From Apostichopus japonicus (taxonomy: Eukaryota; Echinodermata; Holothuroidea; Aspidochirotida; Stichopodidae): a DNA stretch of 64,000 nucleotides. Below the pieces are notes generated by a model. The model was not told the origin of the DNA. It made no database searches and saw only the letters and a list, made by a program, of their open reading frames with translations. The stretch is from positions 10,269,001 to 10,333,000 of the forward strand of contig NC_092562.1 of the NCBI RefSeq assembly GCF_037975245.1, in the 5' to 3' direction. Each line of letters opens with the position of its first letter. Position 1 is the first letter of the stretch. Shown here in pieces: positions 47,381-60,100 of this stretch. The position numbers and the translations under genes were made by a program.

Positions 47381-50300
47381 ATGTTTGGCGACGAAAAGAC
47401 CATTAGTGAAGTCAGTGCACTCATCGAGAAGCAAAACAACTCATCTACGTTTCAAGATTTGTACGCTGCGTTGCCCTTGGACTGGCAACTCTTCAGGTTG
47501 TCGGAGAAAGTAACACAACCGCACGAAGCCGAGTATCACTGTAGTACAGAAATGGGGCATCGAACAATGAATCAACAATCGCCTGTTTTTAATACACCAG
47601 TGAGTAACTTTGTGTACGCCTATATTTTTCTTTATATCACACAGTAAATTAACACACGTACGTGTGTGTACAATGTACCTTGTCAGAACGCCGTAGCTAG
47701 GCCTTTATGCAAATTCTATGCTAAGTAGTTGAACTAGCAAAGAATATAAAGTATAGGCTACTGCAGATGTCAACATTTGTGGGTTATGTCAATGTGTGAA
47801 TAAATGTCAGTCATTTTATTCACAGCCGTCTACTCCTTTCCAATAGCAAGGTATTGGGGAATTATGTCAAATTATCTTAACTTGTATAATGGAACTTTCA
47901 TTAAAAATAAATGGACTGTAGGTCAACTTCTTTAAGTTCTTTATATGTGACTAGCCTAATATGCCTTGGACACTAAGTTACTTGATTCTTTCTTTTTTTC
48001 TATACAAATCTTTAAATACTCTCATATTTTCATCTACAAGGTCCATGTGCTGTTAACCATCCTGTCTCACTTGGATGCAAAATCTCTCTGTAACCTCAGC
48101 CAGACTTGTTGGTTATTCCATTCTCTTTGTGAGGACCACCTTCTGTGGAAACAGCTTCTTAGTAATGATAAATTAAAGTGGAAGGAGGTGGGACATGCAA
48201 CTAATCCAACATCAGCCTTCCATGCAGATATGACCTTCAAGAGCATGTAAGTGTATCAAGCTTTCTATATTACTTAAAAAAAATGAGCATTTGAAGGTGG
48301 ATGAGATATGGGCATCTAATCCAAACTGTTCTTTTGCATATAGTCTAGACCCAGGGTTGTTGATTTTTTTGATTTTTTTAAAAAAATCAAAAAAATCGGA
48401 TTTTTTTTATTTAAATCAGATTTTTTTGATTTAAATCGGATTTTTTTGATTTTTTTAAAACCACATTTCAGTTGGACCCCATTGTTGCCTACATTATCAC
48501 ATATATGCACCCATATCCACCCAGATCATTATATCCCCACATTGGGGATATTATGGTGTTGATCACTTTCAATTTGACCACATGTGACCCACTGCAGTGG
48601 CCATTTAATTCATCCAATTTGAACAAAACAAATGAGAGCAACGTATGGTGGTACCAAAAGTTGGTGGTGATCTCATATAGTTCCTGATATTCTCCCATTT
48701 GGCTTTTAAACACACTGTGATTGCTATGATGTGGGGATATACGTTGGCGGTTTAACGCCAGCTGATGTCTAGTTTTAATATATAAGCCTTATAGGCCTAT
48801 AATATATTCAGAATACTTTGCAGGCTAATTAAACCTGGGCCCTGGGCCTCAATCAATTTCCCATTGAACACACATGACCTAAGGCTACTGCAAGTCTAAG
48901 AATACCAATTCCAGTCATTCACTTGGGGAGCTTGTTTGTGCAAGCACTGTGGGCCTAACACTTCATAGTTTATCCATCAATATACACAGGAAATACATTC
49001 TGGTCCACTCCACTAGTGATAATTGGAGATTACACTAACACCTATTGTATTCTGGGGTGTTGTTTGAGCACTTGACTTATGAATTGAAGTGTCATGACTC
49101 ATATATCATATGCATGCATACAACTTTCATGGCATCAAAATATAGCAAACTACATTCCTGATTTTGTAGGGTTTAGCTACAAATTCCAGCGTAATGAGTA
49201 TGGAAATTTAGTGTGTGAACGAACTACAGTGTACAGTATGTCTGGTTCAAGTAATCTAGGCCTAGTAATTCTGGTACCACAGAGACTGGAAATAATGAGG
49301 GGGGTAGCCTGAATGTCTTACAATAAATTATTGTGTGTACTCTAATATAGAATTGGTGATTTGCAATGATTTCAAGCAACTATTCACATAAAAAATGGAA
49401 AAGTAGTAAAAGTGATTTAAATCAGTGATTTTTTTGAAAAAAATCATCTGATTTAAATCGCGATTTAAATCAGTGATTTTAATCAAGGTGATTTAAATCA
49501 AACAACCCTGTCTAGACCTAACCGATCATGTACCTGATCAGTAAAGAGAGATTAAAACAAATCATCAGACTCCTTGAAATGATTGTGTCTGTGAGATATT
49601 GCCTCAGGGTAATTGTATTTTATATCAGTGTTCATTGTAAGGAATTGTTAAGCCTAGATGTTTGTTGAAGGATAATTAGTCACCAACTTACACTAAAGAT
49701 CTAATAAAACACTACAACACTGTAAGAAGGAAAAGAACGATAAAGAATAAGAAGCTGTTTAAATTAGTTTTTAAAATTTTAATCCCCCCCAGCCCCCCCC
49801 CCATATTATTGACAGATCATGAAATTCTCCAGAATCTTCCCCATCACCAACTTTATTCATATATTTAAATGAACTATAAACATGACCATAATTAGCTAAT
49901 ATTATGCATTATGAGCTTTACCAGCATACAGCTACTGTACTGGTGTATTAGTTGCTGTCCAATACTTATACACTCACTTAATACTTCCATTCATTAGATA
50001 TTTACGGTGCAGCCCAGACATCAGAAGGAAAGAGAAGTTCAACTTTCTGCAAATACCACGTCTCATCAAATCGTACTTCCCGGTGCAATCCCCAAAGGTT
50101 GCCGTGTTTGGCCCTGGTTTGGACTCGGATACTTCCGTCATTGTCAGGAAAATGTTAAACACACATGAGAATGAAGTATTTTGCAATAAAGGACCATTTC
50201 CAGCTATGTTTCCGGGAAGTAAGTGTAACATCTAGATCAACAGCTTAGTTAACCAATGTGGTAACAGAGATCCACGCTGTTGTTCTTCCTTGCACATGTA

Positions 50301-52995
50301 CATTGTAACCAGCACAACAGAGATAATTTCAAAGTTAAGAATAATGATGGAAAATAGTCATTATAAGGAAGTGGTTACGTATGCAGCTTACACCGTAAAT
50401 GTTAGTTATATGTTAAAACCGTTCATAGCATATCCAATTCTCGTCTTTGGGAAAGCTTATTCACATTCAAAGAACAGGTTGTTCTCACAGCTCCTGTATA
50501 TGAGCAAAAACTGTACAGTATTGCATGTAGCCTTTGCATGTTTTTTTGCCTACATTGACATAGCTTAACTTCTGCTTTGAAAGTTACTGGTTTGAATATG
50601 TACATAACCCCCCCCCCACCCGTCCTGTGTAGAGATGGTGTATATATGTTTGTTTTTATGCAATACCATCTTAAATCTTTTCAAAATCATCTCATCATTG
50701 ACCTGATTTTGATGTGCCAACTATGAGGAATTTACATATTTGGGATTTGTTGGGTATGGCGGACATAGGTGCCATATTCTCTAAAATCACCTTTCTCTCT
50801 ACCCTGAACTTTAACAAAGTTTTTATCTTCCAGGTGTAGGAACTGGTTTTACTATCTCTGTGTCTGATGGAGCAGCCTCCCATGACATGAGGATGATAAC
50901 ATTGTACAGTGGTACAAAGTAAGTAGCTAAACATTCCTTGAATAAGTACTATTTGTAGTCGAGCAAGGAAAATATAATACACAGAAAGATGACACTTTGA
51001 TGATGCCAATTTGACGGAACTTGCATTAAAAATGGCAAAAACTTTGAGGATCCGCTGGTTTGATCTTTTTTAAAACAAAGCATTACATGTCAATAATTCT
51101 ACCCCATCCCCGTACTCAATGATACCTTAATCTTTAGATTTGGCTATTAATTAAAAAATTGAATTGTCTTCTTTTAGAAAATCCCGAGAAATTTCTCCTT
51201 TGGAGAATCGGTCACAGAGAAGCAGGTTGCTAAGGAGAGTCGCAGAGGATGGGGAGTACGAACCGACTCCAACTATTAAACAGCTCTGTGGAAACGTAAA
51301 TGCTTTTATTTGTGTCGTGGAATCATCACAGGAACTGCAGTCAGGTTTGTGAAGTTTGAATTGAATTACTTAAACAATTCAGTTAGTAATCTGTAATGGA
51401 GAAACATTCAATAATTGATAATAATGAATTATTGCCTAATTACAATAAAATACTTTGAATAGTAAGATAATTGCGATAGGGAAAATACTTTCCAGAAGGC
51501 AGTAAACTACAATTTGAAATTTTAATATGAATGAACAATATTTGATTTGCTATCATAGTTTATATATATTTAGGACGAGGGTTGGGGGGGGGAGGTGTGC
51601 GTGTGGGAGGGGTTGTATCGACGCCCTTCTATTTCTGACAAAAAACTTTGTATTCAGGAGTAATTCAGAGGCCAAGCCTCTTGTCCTGCTATACCATAGT
51701 AAATTCCCAGCACGAAGTAACTCATTAGTTTGCTTGGTCAAGTTTCATTTCAAGTAGTGAAGCAAACGTCAAAAGTTTTGAAATTTGCCTTTCACATGTG
51801 TTTTGAACTAGTATGAAATGTGTCCGGCAGACCAAACTCATTAATTACTCACAAAATTGCATTTCAGTTGGTAAAAAAATTAGAAAAAAATCTTCAAGGT
51901 TTAGTTAATTGCAATCTTTGTTCAAGCAATGTTCATATATTTGGAAAGATTTCTGGCCAAACTCAAAAAACTGTTTAAACTGCTAGCTTCTGTGAACCAG
52001 TTCATCACAATAAATTTTGCAAAGTTCTTTTTCATTCCTTTCTCCCTTCCTTCATATAGTATCTGGGTGCATGGAAGAACTACATTGTCTAATGGATCTG
52101 AAATGGACACCCCATACATCCCCACTGCTGGTCCTGTCCTGCATACCTAACCATGACACCACACGGATACCGTGCGTAACTATAGCAGAACAACTGAAAC
52201 TTAACCAGCTTGTTAGGCAGTGGAAGGTGAGTGCAGTAATTATCATATTTATACATTCAAAACAGAAGTGAATTATAAACTAATTGCATCCTATGGGTCA
52301 TGTACCTGAAAGTGACAAAATCTGGAGTTTGGACCCTTCAAATCTTCCCTGCAAGCCAAAAATTCTCTACTGTGCAACAAACAATCCAGAGTGCATAGGC
52401 TACGCTGTTCTCACAGCTTAAAGGGTGTGAAGACTTACGCAAAAAGAAACGTCTCATGCCAGTAATCTGACCTAGTTTGGAATGAGGTGTAACAAAAGTG
52501 TAAGACACCACCATCGATCCCAGAAAATACACGCACAGTTTGCTACCGTCGGTAATAAGACACTAGTGTACAGTCAGTACATACAGCTGCGGTCAATATC
52601 CACATCATAGTGTACAAACGATACAGCGATGGACATCTCAGGTCCAGCTAAAGATAACAAGGTATCACGATTCATTACTCTCTGCATTTTGTAGCTACAA
52701 GAGAAAAACTTCACTTGCAAGCAACGGAAAGTTTACTTTTTAAAGATGGCGGCACGCTGTTTGGGGCGAGTCTTCAATGTCTTTAAATAGCAGGACAGCC
52801 AACATGGTTATTAAAACTATGGCATGTGGACAATTGTGTGATCTTGTTCGCTCATGTTCAAAAGGTTGGAATATTCTCATGTTTTTTTTTTTCTGTTATC
52901 TCTCAATTCAGGTAGTAGATGGTGTAGTGTCCGATCTCCAAGGAATCAGTTCCGGTGTAAGATGGTTGATTGACACAGCTCATGGGCGGGCTTGA
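47381..52995 (+). CDS. FBXO4: F-box only protein 4, complete
   Basis: A substrate receptor of SCF (SKP1-CUL1-F-box) ubiquitin ligases; the human protein dimerises and acts on targets such as TRF1. Exons: 47381-47599, 48041-48246, 49998-50218, 50834-50918, 51178-51344, 52060-52226, 52912-52995 (TGA), all GT-AG and phase-consistent, 382 residues against 387 in human. The F-box is in exon 2 (VLLTILSHLDAKSLCNLSQT, then the conserved LLWKQLL). The C-terminal GTPase-like domain shows VAVFGPGLDSDTSVIVRKML, VGTGFTISVSD, MITLYSGTK, VNAFICVVESSQE and PLLVLSCIPNHDTTRIPC, closely matching human FBXO4, and ends GISSGVRWLIDTAHGRA. The intron after exon 2 holds a hAT element and the last intron a TTAA MITE. 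The start was chosen as the first ATG of a frame open through exon 1, 314 bp from the RPL37 ATG. Confidence 0.95.
48352..49510. mobile_element. hAT-type non-autonomous element (1.16 kb) in an FBXO4 intron
   Basis: The inverted ends CAGGGTTGTT and AACAACCCTG are flanked by a perfect 8-bp duplication TCTAGACC (48344-48351 and 49511-49518). Both subterminal regions are rich in GATTTAAATCA/GATTTTTTTGA runs in inverted orientation. No transposase reading frame was recognised. Confidence 0.92.
50219..50833. other. FBXO4 intron, nothing recognised
   Basis: No bounded repeat or RNA gene. A short C-run lies at about 50610. The overlapping open frames on both strands are not supported. Confidence 0.45.
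52422..52782 (+). mobile_element. TTAA-flanked MITE, copy 2
   Basis: Same family and orientation as the copy at 10971. TTAA lies at 52418-52421 and 52783-52786. Ends are AGGGTGTGAAGACTTACGC and GCGAGTCTTCAATGTCT. Located in the last FBXO4 intron. Confidence 0.87.
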
Positions 52996-53079
52996 TTAAC
53001 TTCTCCTGGAGATAATGGAATGGTATTAGATGACTCACCAAGACAAGTTATAGGTGGAAGCCATACCATTGCTACCAGA

Positions 53080-53625
53080 TGACTTAATCCAATGGACTCG
53101 TCTGAATCATTCCCAGGGGGGAGGACAAACTGGTATCAGAGAAAGATGGAAACAATTCTACGATATAAAGATCAATCACTGTTGTCAGGAGACTCAATTT
53201 AAGGGATAGCTTGAAAGCTGACCAATAGAGGGAACAGAATGTTGTCAGGTGACTCAATTTAAGGAATAGTTTGAAATCTGACCGATGAAGGGAACAGACT
53301 GAAGACGGATTACTCAGTCTAAGGGATAGTTTGAAATCTGACCAATGGAGGGAACAGACTGTTGTCAGGTGACTCAATCTAAGGGATAGTTTGAAATTTG
53401 AACAATGGAGGGAACAGACTTGTCGCGATTGATCAAGTGACTCAATTTAAGGGATAGTTTGAAATCTGACCAATGGATGGAACAGACTGTTGTCAGGTGA
53501 CTCAATTGAAGGTATAGTTTGAAATCTGACCAATGGGGGGAACAGACTGTTGTCAGGTGACTCGATTGAAGGTATAGTTTGAAATCCGACCGATGAAGGG
53601 AACAGACTATCGTCATGTGGCCCAT
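53080..53625 (+). repeat. 60-bp tandem array downstream of the FBXO4 stop
   Basis: Units such as GACTCAATTTAAGGGATAG plus TTTGAAATCTGACCAATGGA and GGGAACAGACTGTTGTCAGG start at 53191, 53251, 53311, 53371, then about 53440, 53500 and 53560; one unit carries a 9-10 bp insertion. More diverged copies extend left to about 53080. The array begins within 100 bp of the stop codon and is probably transcribed as 3'UTR. Minus-strand open frames across it come from the 60-bp period. Confidence 0.9.
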
Positions 53626-56600
53626 TCAGACAATTGGAGCAATTCATTTCCTTTATAATGTGTGCCTTGCCTTTTATATCACACAAAGTGAACTTTGTGA
53701 AAATAATATTATAACAATGCTTTTCCTTTTATCTGTCAATTTTACCAAAGATTTCCTTTTCTATCACAAATTTATTTAAAATGTTACATTTTTTATTAAA
53801 TTCAGAATGAGCGATATGACAGTGTAAGTGTATGATTAGTTGAAGTTATCATTTAACAATGTCTTAAAATTAAAAGAAAAACAAACAGGTATGCAAGCAT
53901 CCTTATAGATTAAACAGATGAGTTCATCTTCACTTTATTATTGTACATGTTGGTCAGCACATGAATGCAATTGTTTTAACTTAAGAATCATTACCTCACA
54001 GATCTATGCAGAATATAGCTAATTCTGAAACTACAAACATTAATAATTAATAATGCTTGTGTATGACAGACTTTTACAGTGGTCCTTTGCAGCTGTAACT
54101 GTACTTGCCTACTGTTTTCACCTACAGATAACACATGGGTTTGTATTTGTACTTATATTCATAGGAACTAATAGAAGTCATGTACTCATGGGTTTAGACC
54201 TTGTACTCACATTTTTATCGGGACATTGTACTCGCACTGAAAATCTATTGTACGTACTCTACACACAGGATTGTTATGTTGTAGGAGCATATCGCTGTCT
54301 ATTTTAGAATCACTGCACATACCTGTTTGGGTTTTGCCTTTTCATGAGAATGCAAACAGATTATTTAATAAAAATAAATGTATTAATGAAAACCTAACTG
54401 GTGTGTAGAAATTCATGATATGTTAAGATTTAGGAATGTGTAACTACAGAAAATTTATTACACAACACTGAAGTTGCTTACATGTCCAATTGTAGAATGG
54501 ATATAAAACTAAGAAGTTGATTACACCATTAAAAAAAAAAAAAAAAAAAAAAATCAATCTCTTGTCTGAGGTACTGCCTATAGAGTATCATGTTAATCAC
54601 CATTCCATAGTTTTAAGTTTGTTAAAAGTGTACCATAAGATTGTACAGATTATATATTTTGTTGTATAAAATGTAATTAAAGTTTTCTTGAAAGAAGGAA
54701 CATTCCATTCTTTACTGTACTGCTATGCTTCTTTAGTCCTCATTTTATCCAACAGGGTCTTATGCAGGCTTAAATTGTGTTAATGGTGGCAGCTGATTTT
54801 CTAGGGCTTTTGAGCATAAACCAAAAAATTGAACCCTGCATCACCCTTACAAAAATAACTAATACACTTGTCTCTAACATTTGTTGTTAGGCAAACGTTA
54901 CTGGGGACCCTAGCTGTATCTAAATTTAACACACCAGTGGATGGTTCTCCTAGTTATCAAAATGATCATAATAGACAATGTCAAGTAACTGGGGATCCTA
55001 GCTGTATCTAAACTTGCTTTATTTGTCTACAAGTAACACAACAGTGGATCACTCTCCCAGTTTATCACAATGATATGTCACTCCGCAAGATCTGGTATAG
55101 GGTTCCTAGATCGCCTCGAGCGGGTTCGTTAGTCCTGTCTGGATAGAAGGGGTAGGAAAGCTATCAGTTGGGTCATTCAGGTCCTGACCTCTTCCAGCAT
55201 ACTTGTCCCTACAGGCTTACTCTGTCACCTTCTACGACTATTGGCGGATTTCTCTATTCTTGTCCGTAGAAGAAGAGTAATATGATATGGAGTGAACTTT
55301 GAATTAAGTGAGTTACATTTTCTCCAGCTGTAGTAAATTCTCTGCCAGGTAATCTTGCAAAAAAAATGCCTAAAAGCGGATCGACTGACTAGTTGACAGA
55401 TCGTCAGTCTGTCTGTTACAATTGCCCATCAATATCTGCACGTCTCAAGTGAAATGGATAGATCACTTCTCCAGCACAATCATTCACCCATGTCTTTCTA
55501 TTCAATGCTATTGTAACGATACTTCACTTATCAACCATTCCCTGGCTCAACAAAGACAACTGATCCTCAAAAAAAACAACGTTGTCTTTTCTTTGATAAC
55601 AAATCTATTATCACACGCAGGAACTCTTGCGAGGTCGATCAGGGGTAAAACTTCTTCACTACCGACCAGCACAATCAGACGCTAAGCTTGCCATAATGCC
55701 ATTAGCGATACTTCTGATACACACTTCCATGGATTGCTAAGTTCAGTCACTTCAGACTTGAACCTTCCAGGTGGACATGTCAGAAGTTATTCTCTGTCTT
55801 CAGCATTTTCAGGTTCTGTCAGGATGGTACGATTCCTTGATTTGTTTCGTCGTCGGGAGTTTCCTTCAGATACCTGCGTCTCTGTTCGGCTGTACAGCAA
55901 TCCTAGAGGAGTAATAGATAGATTTATGAGCTACATATTTATTCTGTCCTATGTAAAAATTCTGCAGAAGCCCTCACATTTGCCTCATTTCAGTATGTGA
56001 AGTGACACAGGGAGTGACTCACACAATAAGAAGCTCATGCAAACCCTTAGCAGGTTTTTTAACACACACATATATTCCACTTGTCCCTGTCTTTAAACAT
56101 TAACCTTTTTTAAGGGATCGTTGTCTGGGTCCAGCTGGTTTTGTCAACTCTACAGAACGGACAAGGAGTAGGAGAGAGAGGCCTTATATAGCCTTGGGCA
56201 GAATAAACATGACCTCGGTAGTAAAGTGTTTTTATTTTCTAAAAAAACTAATCACATGTGATGTGTCTGAGATATGTGAATATTAGTAAGCTTAGTAAGC
56301 TTAAAAATTCTGCTGTCGTTCAGTATTCAGAATGTTGCATTTTATTCTTTCTCAGTTCCTATGGCTCACCCTAACTTCTGGAGTTCTAGCTACAGTGCTA
56401 GTGTGTTTTGCACCCATTTGTAGTTTGCTGGTGGGACGATACATTTTCATTGCAAAAGCGGGCCAATCTTGATTAATCAGGACGTATGGTAACCCTAATA
56501 TCATCAGAATAGTCCATTCATTCTGGATCCACAAGGAAGGGAAGAACAATTTAGAATGTGGGGTGGAGGGTGGGGGGGGGTTGGGTGGGTGGAGGGTGTC

Positions 56601-57194
56601 AGATGTTTCTGCACAAATATCTTAATAATCTGGCACCAGTAGGTGTAGTTTGAGAGAAGCCAAAAGCTCAACATTCTGCAGCATTTAGTGACCGTACTTC
56701 ATGCTCTTCTAGCTAAACTTCATTCTATTCTAGCTAAACTTCTGCATATTCGGAAGAAGGAAAACTGCAGTGTCGGCATCATAAACAGCCAAGGTTATTA
56801 ACTACCCCAGAATATGCTAGCTTGTATCTTGTGAATACTGCTAAGAGGCCTCAGAGACCATGCACATAAACTTGACCTTTGGGGTGTGTAATTCAGAATG
56901 GAACTTTAATGGAGTATGGAACTTTCATGGTTGTTTTTTTCTGTTCATGAAAGTAGAAATAAATCTCGTAATCTTCAAGGTCGATCACTATAGCTTCTAA
57001 ATCTGCTAGAAAATTAAATAATGGTCACTGATGCTGATAACTTCCTCCCTTTAAGCATTTTTACTGCTTCATCAAAGCAAACTTAGAGGCTCAGTACCTT
57101 AAGGTACATGAATACGTGTGAAAAGTTAAATATTTTGATTGCAAGCTCTGAAGGCAAAACTGATGACGTTTGAATAACTGGCATTGGAATAATA
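53626..57194. other. FBXO4/ARMC7 intergenic region
   Basis: No coding gene was recognised. Candidate polyadenylation signals for FBXO4 lie near 54368 (AATAAAAATAAA). An A-run is at 54531-54553. A roughly 92-bp segment with ACTGGGGA(C/T)CCTAGCTGTATC is repeated at about 54898 and 54989. Open frames at 55422-56000 show no known domain. A G-rich segment lies at 56570-56600. Confidence 0.5.
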
Positions 57195-60100
57195 CTAAAC
57201 TAGAAGATCAATATATTGACTTACTTGAAAGAAAACATGCGCCAGATTTCTTAACCGTCTATCTTCTGATTCAGAGAAAGCTGCTATTTTGGAGAGCGTC
57301 TCAGAAGAACATATTTCTGTAAGAAAGCAAAACGTAAGTCTTTCTTTCAAACGTTCAAAACTCCCTGCAAGTATAGGAAACAGCGAAAAAATCCTGAATT
57401 TCACACACAAACACATGCATGCACCCTGGTGATACAGAGAAATTTCACCGAACAGAATAACTAGAGAGTAATCCCTTGCCACATTTAAGGTATATGAAAA
57501 CATTGACTGTGCACAGAGAGTTGCTACACTTAATAAGCTGGCTCCACATGACAAAGTGTGAGGTTCATCCAAGTTTTTACTTTGGAGCTAAACTTGTGAT
57601 TACAAGGTGTGACTACAGTGATTACAAACTTTCACATTTCTTGACCTGACATTACAGTTTGAGTACCCGAGATGGATCCACATATCACAGTACTTCCATG
57701 CTATGTTTGAGTTTTTCACGTTTACAAGATTGTCAGACTTTGACCTCTGTTGACCTCAAATGACCTTTGTCCTCCACAGAAACCCACAGGATCCATGTAC
57801 TCCATAATATCCATCCAGTTATCACGTACGAAGTTCATTCCAGCTTCACTACGTGAGTTATCATGTTTAAAAGGTTTTTCAGACTCTTTTGACCTCAAAT
57901 GACCTTGACCTCTGCAGTAAACAACAGGATTCTGGCAGACAGTAATTGTGTATCCATAAAATACTGGTGTTCATCAGCATAGTGTAAAGCTCGTTTGGTT
58001 ATAGGTTGGCATTGTACCCATCCCAAGTAGAAAACATTAGTGATAAACAAAGGGATACAAAACATTTCTTGCCAATGTGCATGAAATTACATCACACCTG
58101 ATCATTTCAGCTCCACTTCTGGTACAAAAAGGTATAAACCTCGAATGAACATATCACGAAAAGCAGCACGTAGGAATTGAGTGGAAACTTCACCGGCAAA
58201 GTCAAAGCTGCAAGGAAAATTTTCTACTGGACTATAAAGGTCGGTGTGAGTTCCTTACAAATTTCAGTTTGCTTAAAGGCATTGAAGTTTCGCCCCCAAA
58301 CCGCATGCCGCGCTCTGAAAAAGTTAACTTTCCCTTGCTTGCAAGTGAAGTTTTCTGCTTGTCGCTACAAAATGCAGACAGTAATGAAACGTGATACCTT
58401 GTTATCTTTAGCTGGACCTGAGATGTACATCGCTGTACCGTTTGTACACTGTGCTGTGGGTATTGACTTCAGCTGTATGTACTGACTGTACACTAGTGTC
58501 TAATTACCAAAGGTAGCAAGCTGTGTGCGTATTTTTCTGGGATCGATAGTGGTGTCTAACACTTCTGTTACACTTCATTCGAAACTATAGGTCAGATTAC
58601 CGGCATTGGACGTTTCTTTTTGCGCGAGTCTTCACACCCCTTAATAGTGATTATCATATCACACCCACCTCCTCCCCTGGGGATACAATAGCAGAAATTT
58701 CTGACTCACCTTTCTTCGATGATGGCGTCATCAGAAACATAAGACATGTAATTGCTGACAACACCGTTTCTGGAGTTTTGCTGTTTAAAGAAAAACACGG
58801 AAGAAAGTCAAACCAGTTGACATAGCAACAGCTAACATCATAGGCCATCCATGTACAATCTTTCCAATGGTTTAGAAATTTGTTAGAAAAAAATTTGATT
58901 TGACGTAATTTTGAGTTAATAATCAAGAAACGAATCCTACTAATCTGGTAAAAAGAAAGAAGTAAACACCACCCCAAATATGCTGTGACATTGTAATTAG
59001 CAGTCACATCCAAATTGATACTTAAAGGCATTGAAGACTCGCCCCACACCGTGTGCTGCCATCTGAAAAAGTTAACTTTTCTGTTGCTTGCAAGTGACGT
59101 TTTGTTTGTGTCGCTACAAAATGCAGACAGTTATGAAACATACCTTGATATCTTTAGGTGGACCTGAGATGTCCATCGCTGTATCGTTTTTACACTGTGC
59201 TGTGGGTATTGACCGCAGCTGTATGTACTGACTGTACACTAGCGTCTAATTACCGACGGTAGCAAGCTGTGTGTGTATTTTCTGGGATCGATGGTGGTGT
59301 CTAACACTTCTGTTTAACCTCATTCGAAACTAGGTCAGATTACCGGCATTAGACGTTTCTTTTTGCGTCTTCACACCCTTTAACCTAATACAGTCCCTAC
59401 TCAATTATTTGGTGAGTAATACTTTTGTCAAGTGCTTGTCTTTATATTACTTCCAGGATCATATAAAAGACCCCCAGCCATTCCAACCCTCCCTTTACTA
59501 TCTACATTCATTACCCCCATTACTAATTACCTGCCAATGTTACACCCCTCAGAGTTTTTTCTCCACAGCCCTTTTTTTGATGTTGCTCTATTCATTGGTT
59601 CAGTTGTTCAATTTATCTATCTGTCCATCTGTGTCTATTAACATATTCTTAGTTTTTTATCGTTTCCAGTAAGCCTATGAAGAAGATCCTGCTAGGATGA
59701 AAACATCACACCCTCTAGCTTTACATAAACAGAGACAGCAAACATTAACAGCATTATGTTTTAAGTATAGTCGATGTACCCACTATGACACGGTACCCTT
59801 TCGTGACACACTTTCTGAAATTTCATGATTTGACCATAGCGATGGAAAGTAATTTAAACAATGATGTAAATTTGCCAAAGCTGTGTCCAAATCATCATCA
59901 TCAATTAACTTCTTTTGTGCAATAGCTAACTTACATTTGTAAGACCGTTTGATGCTTGTGTCTAATATAAAGAATGAAGAAATCTCCATAAATTATTCTA
60001 TCCAGAACTTTCTTATTGTTCTTGTAGTATTTGCATTTAAAACAAAGTAGAGTAGCTGTAAATTCACTTAAGGTCATCTAAAAGAATTCAATGTGCATTC

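Noticed and set aside
53084-53686. Minus-strand frames with repeated HWSDFKL-like units
   Set aside because: A 60-bp tandem repeat keeps the frame open; not a repeat protein gene on other evidence.
55734-56000. 88-codon plus-strand frame
   Set aside because: Arg/Ser-rich without known motif; no splice or neighbour support.
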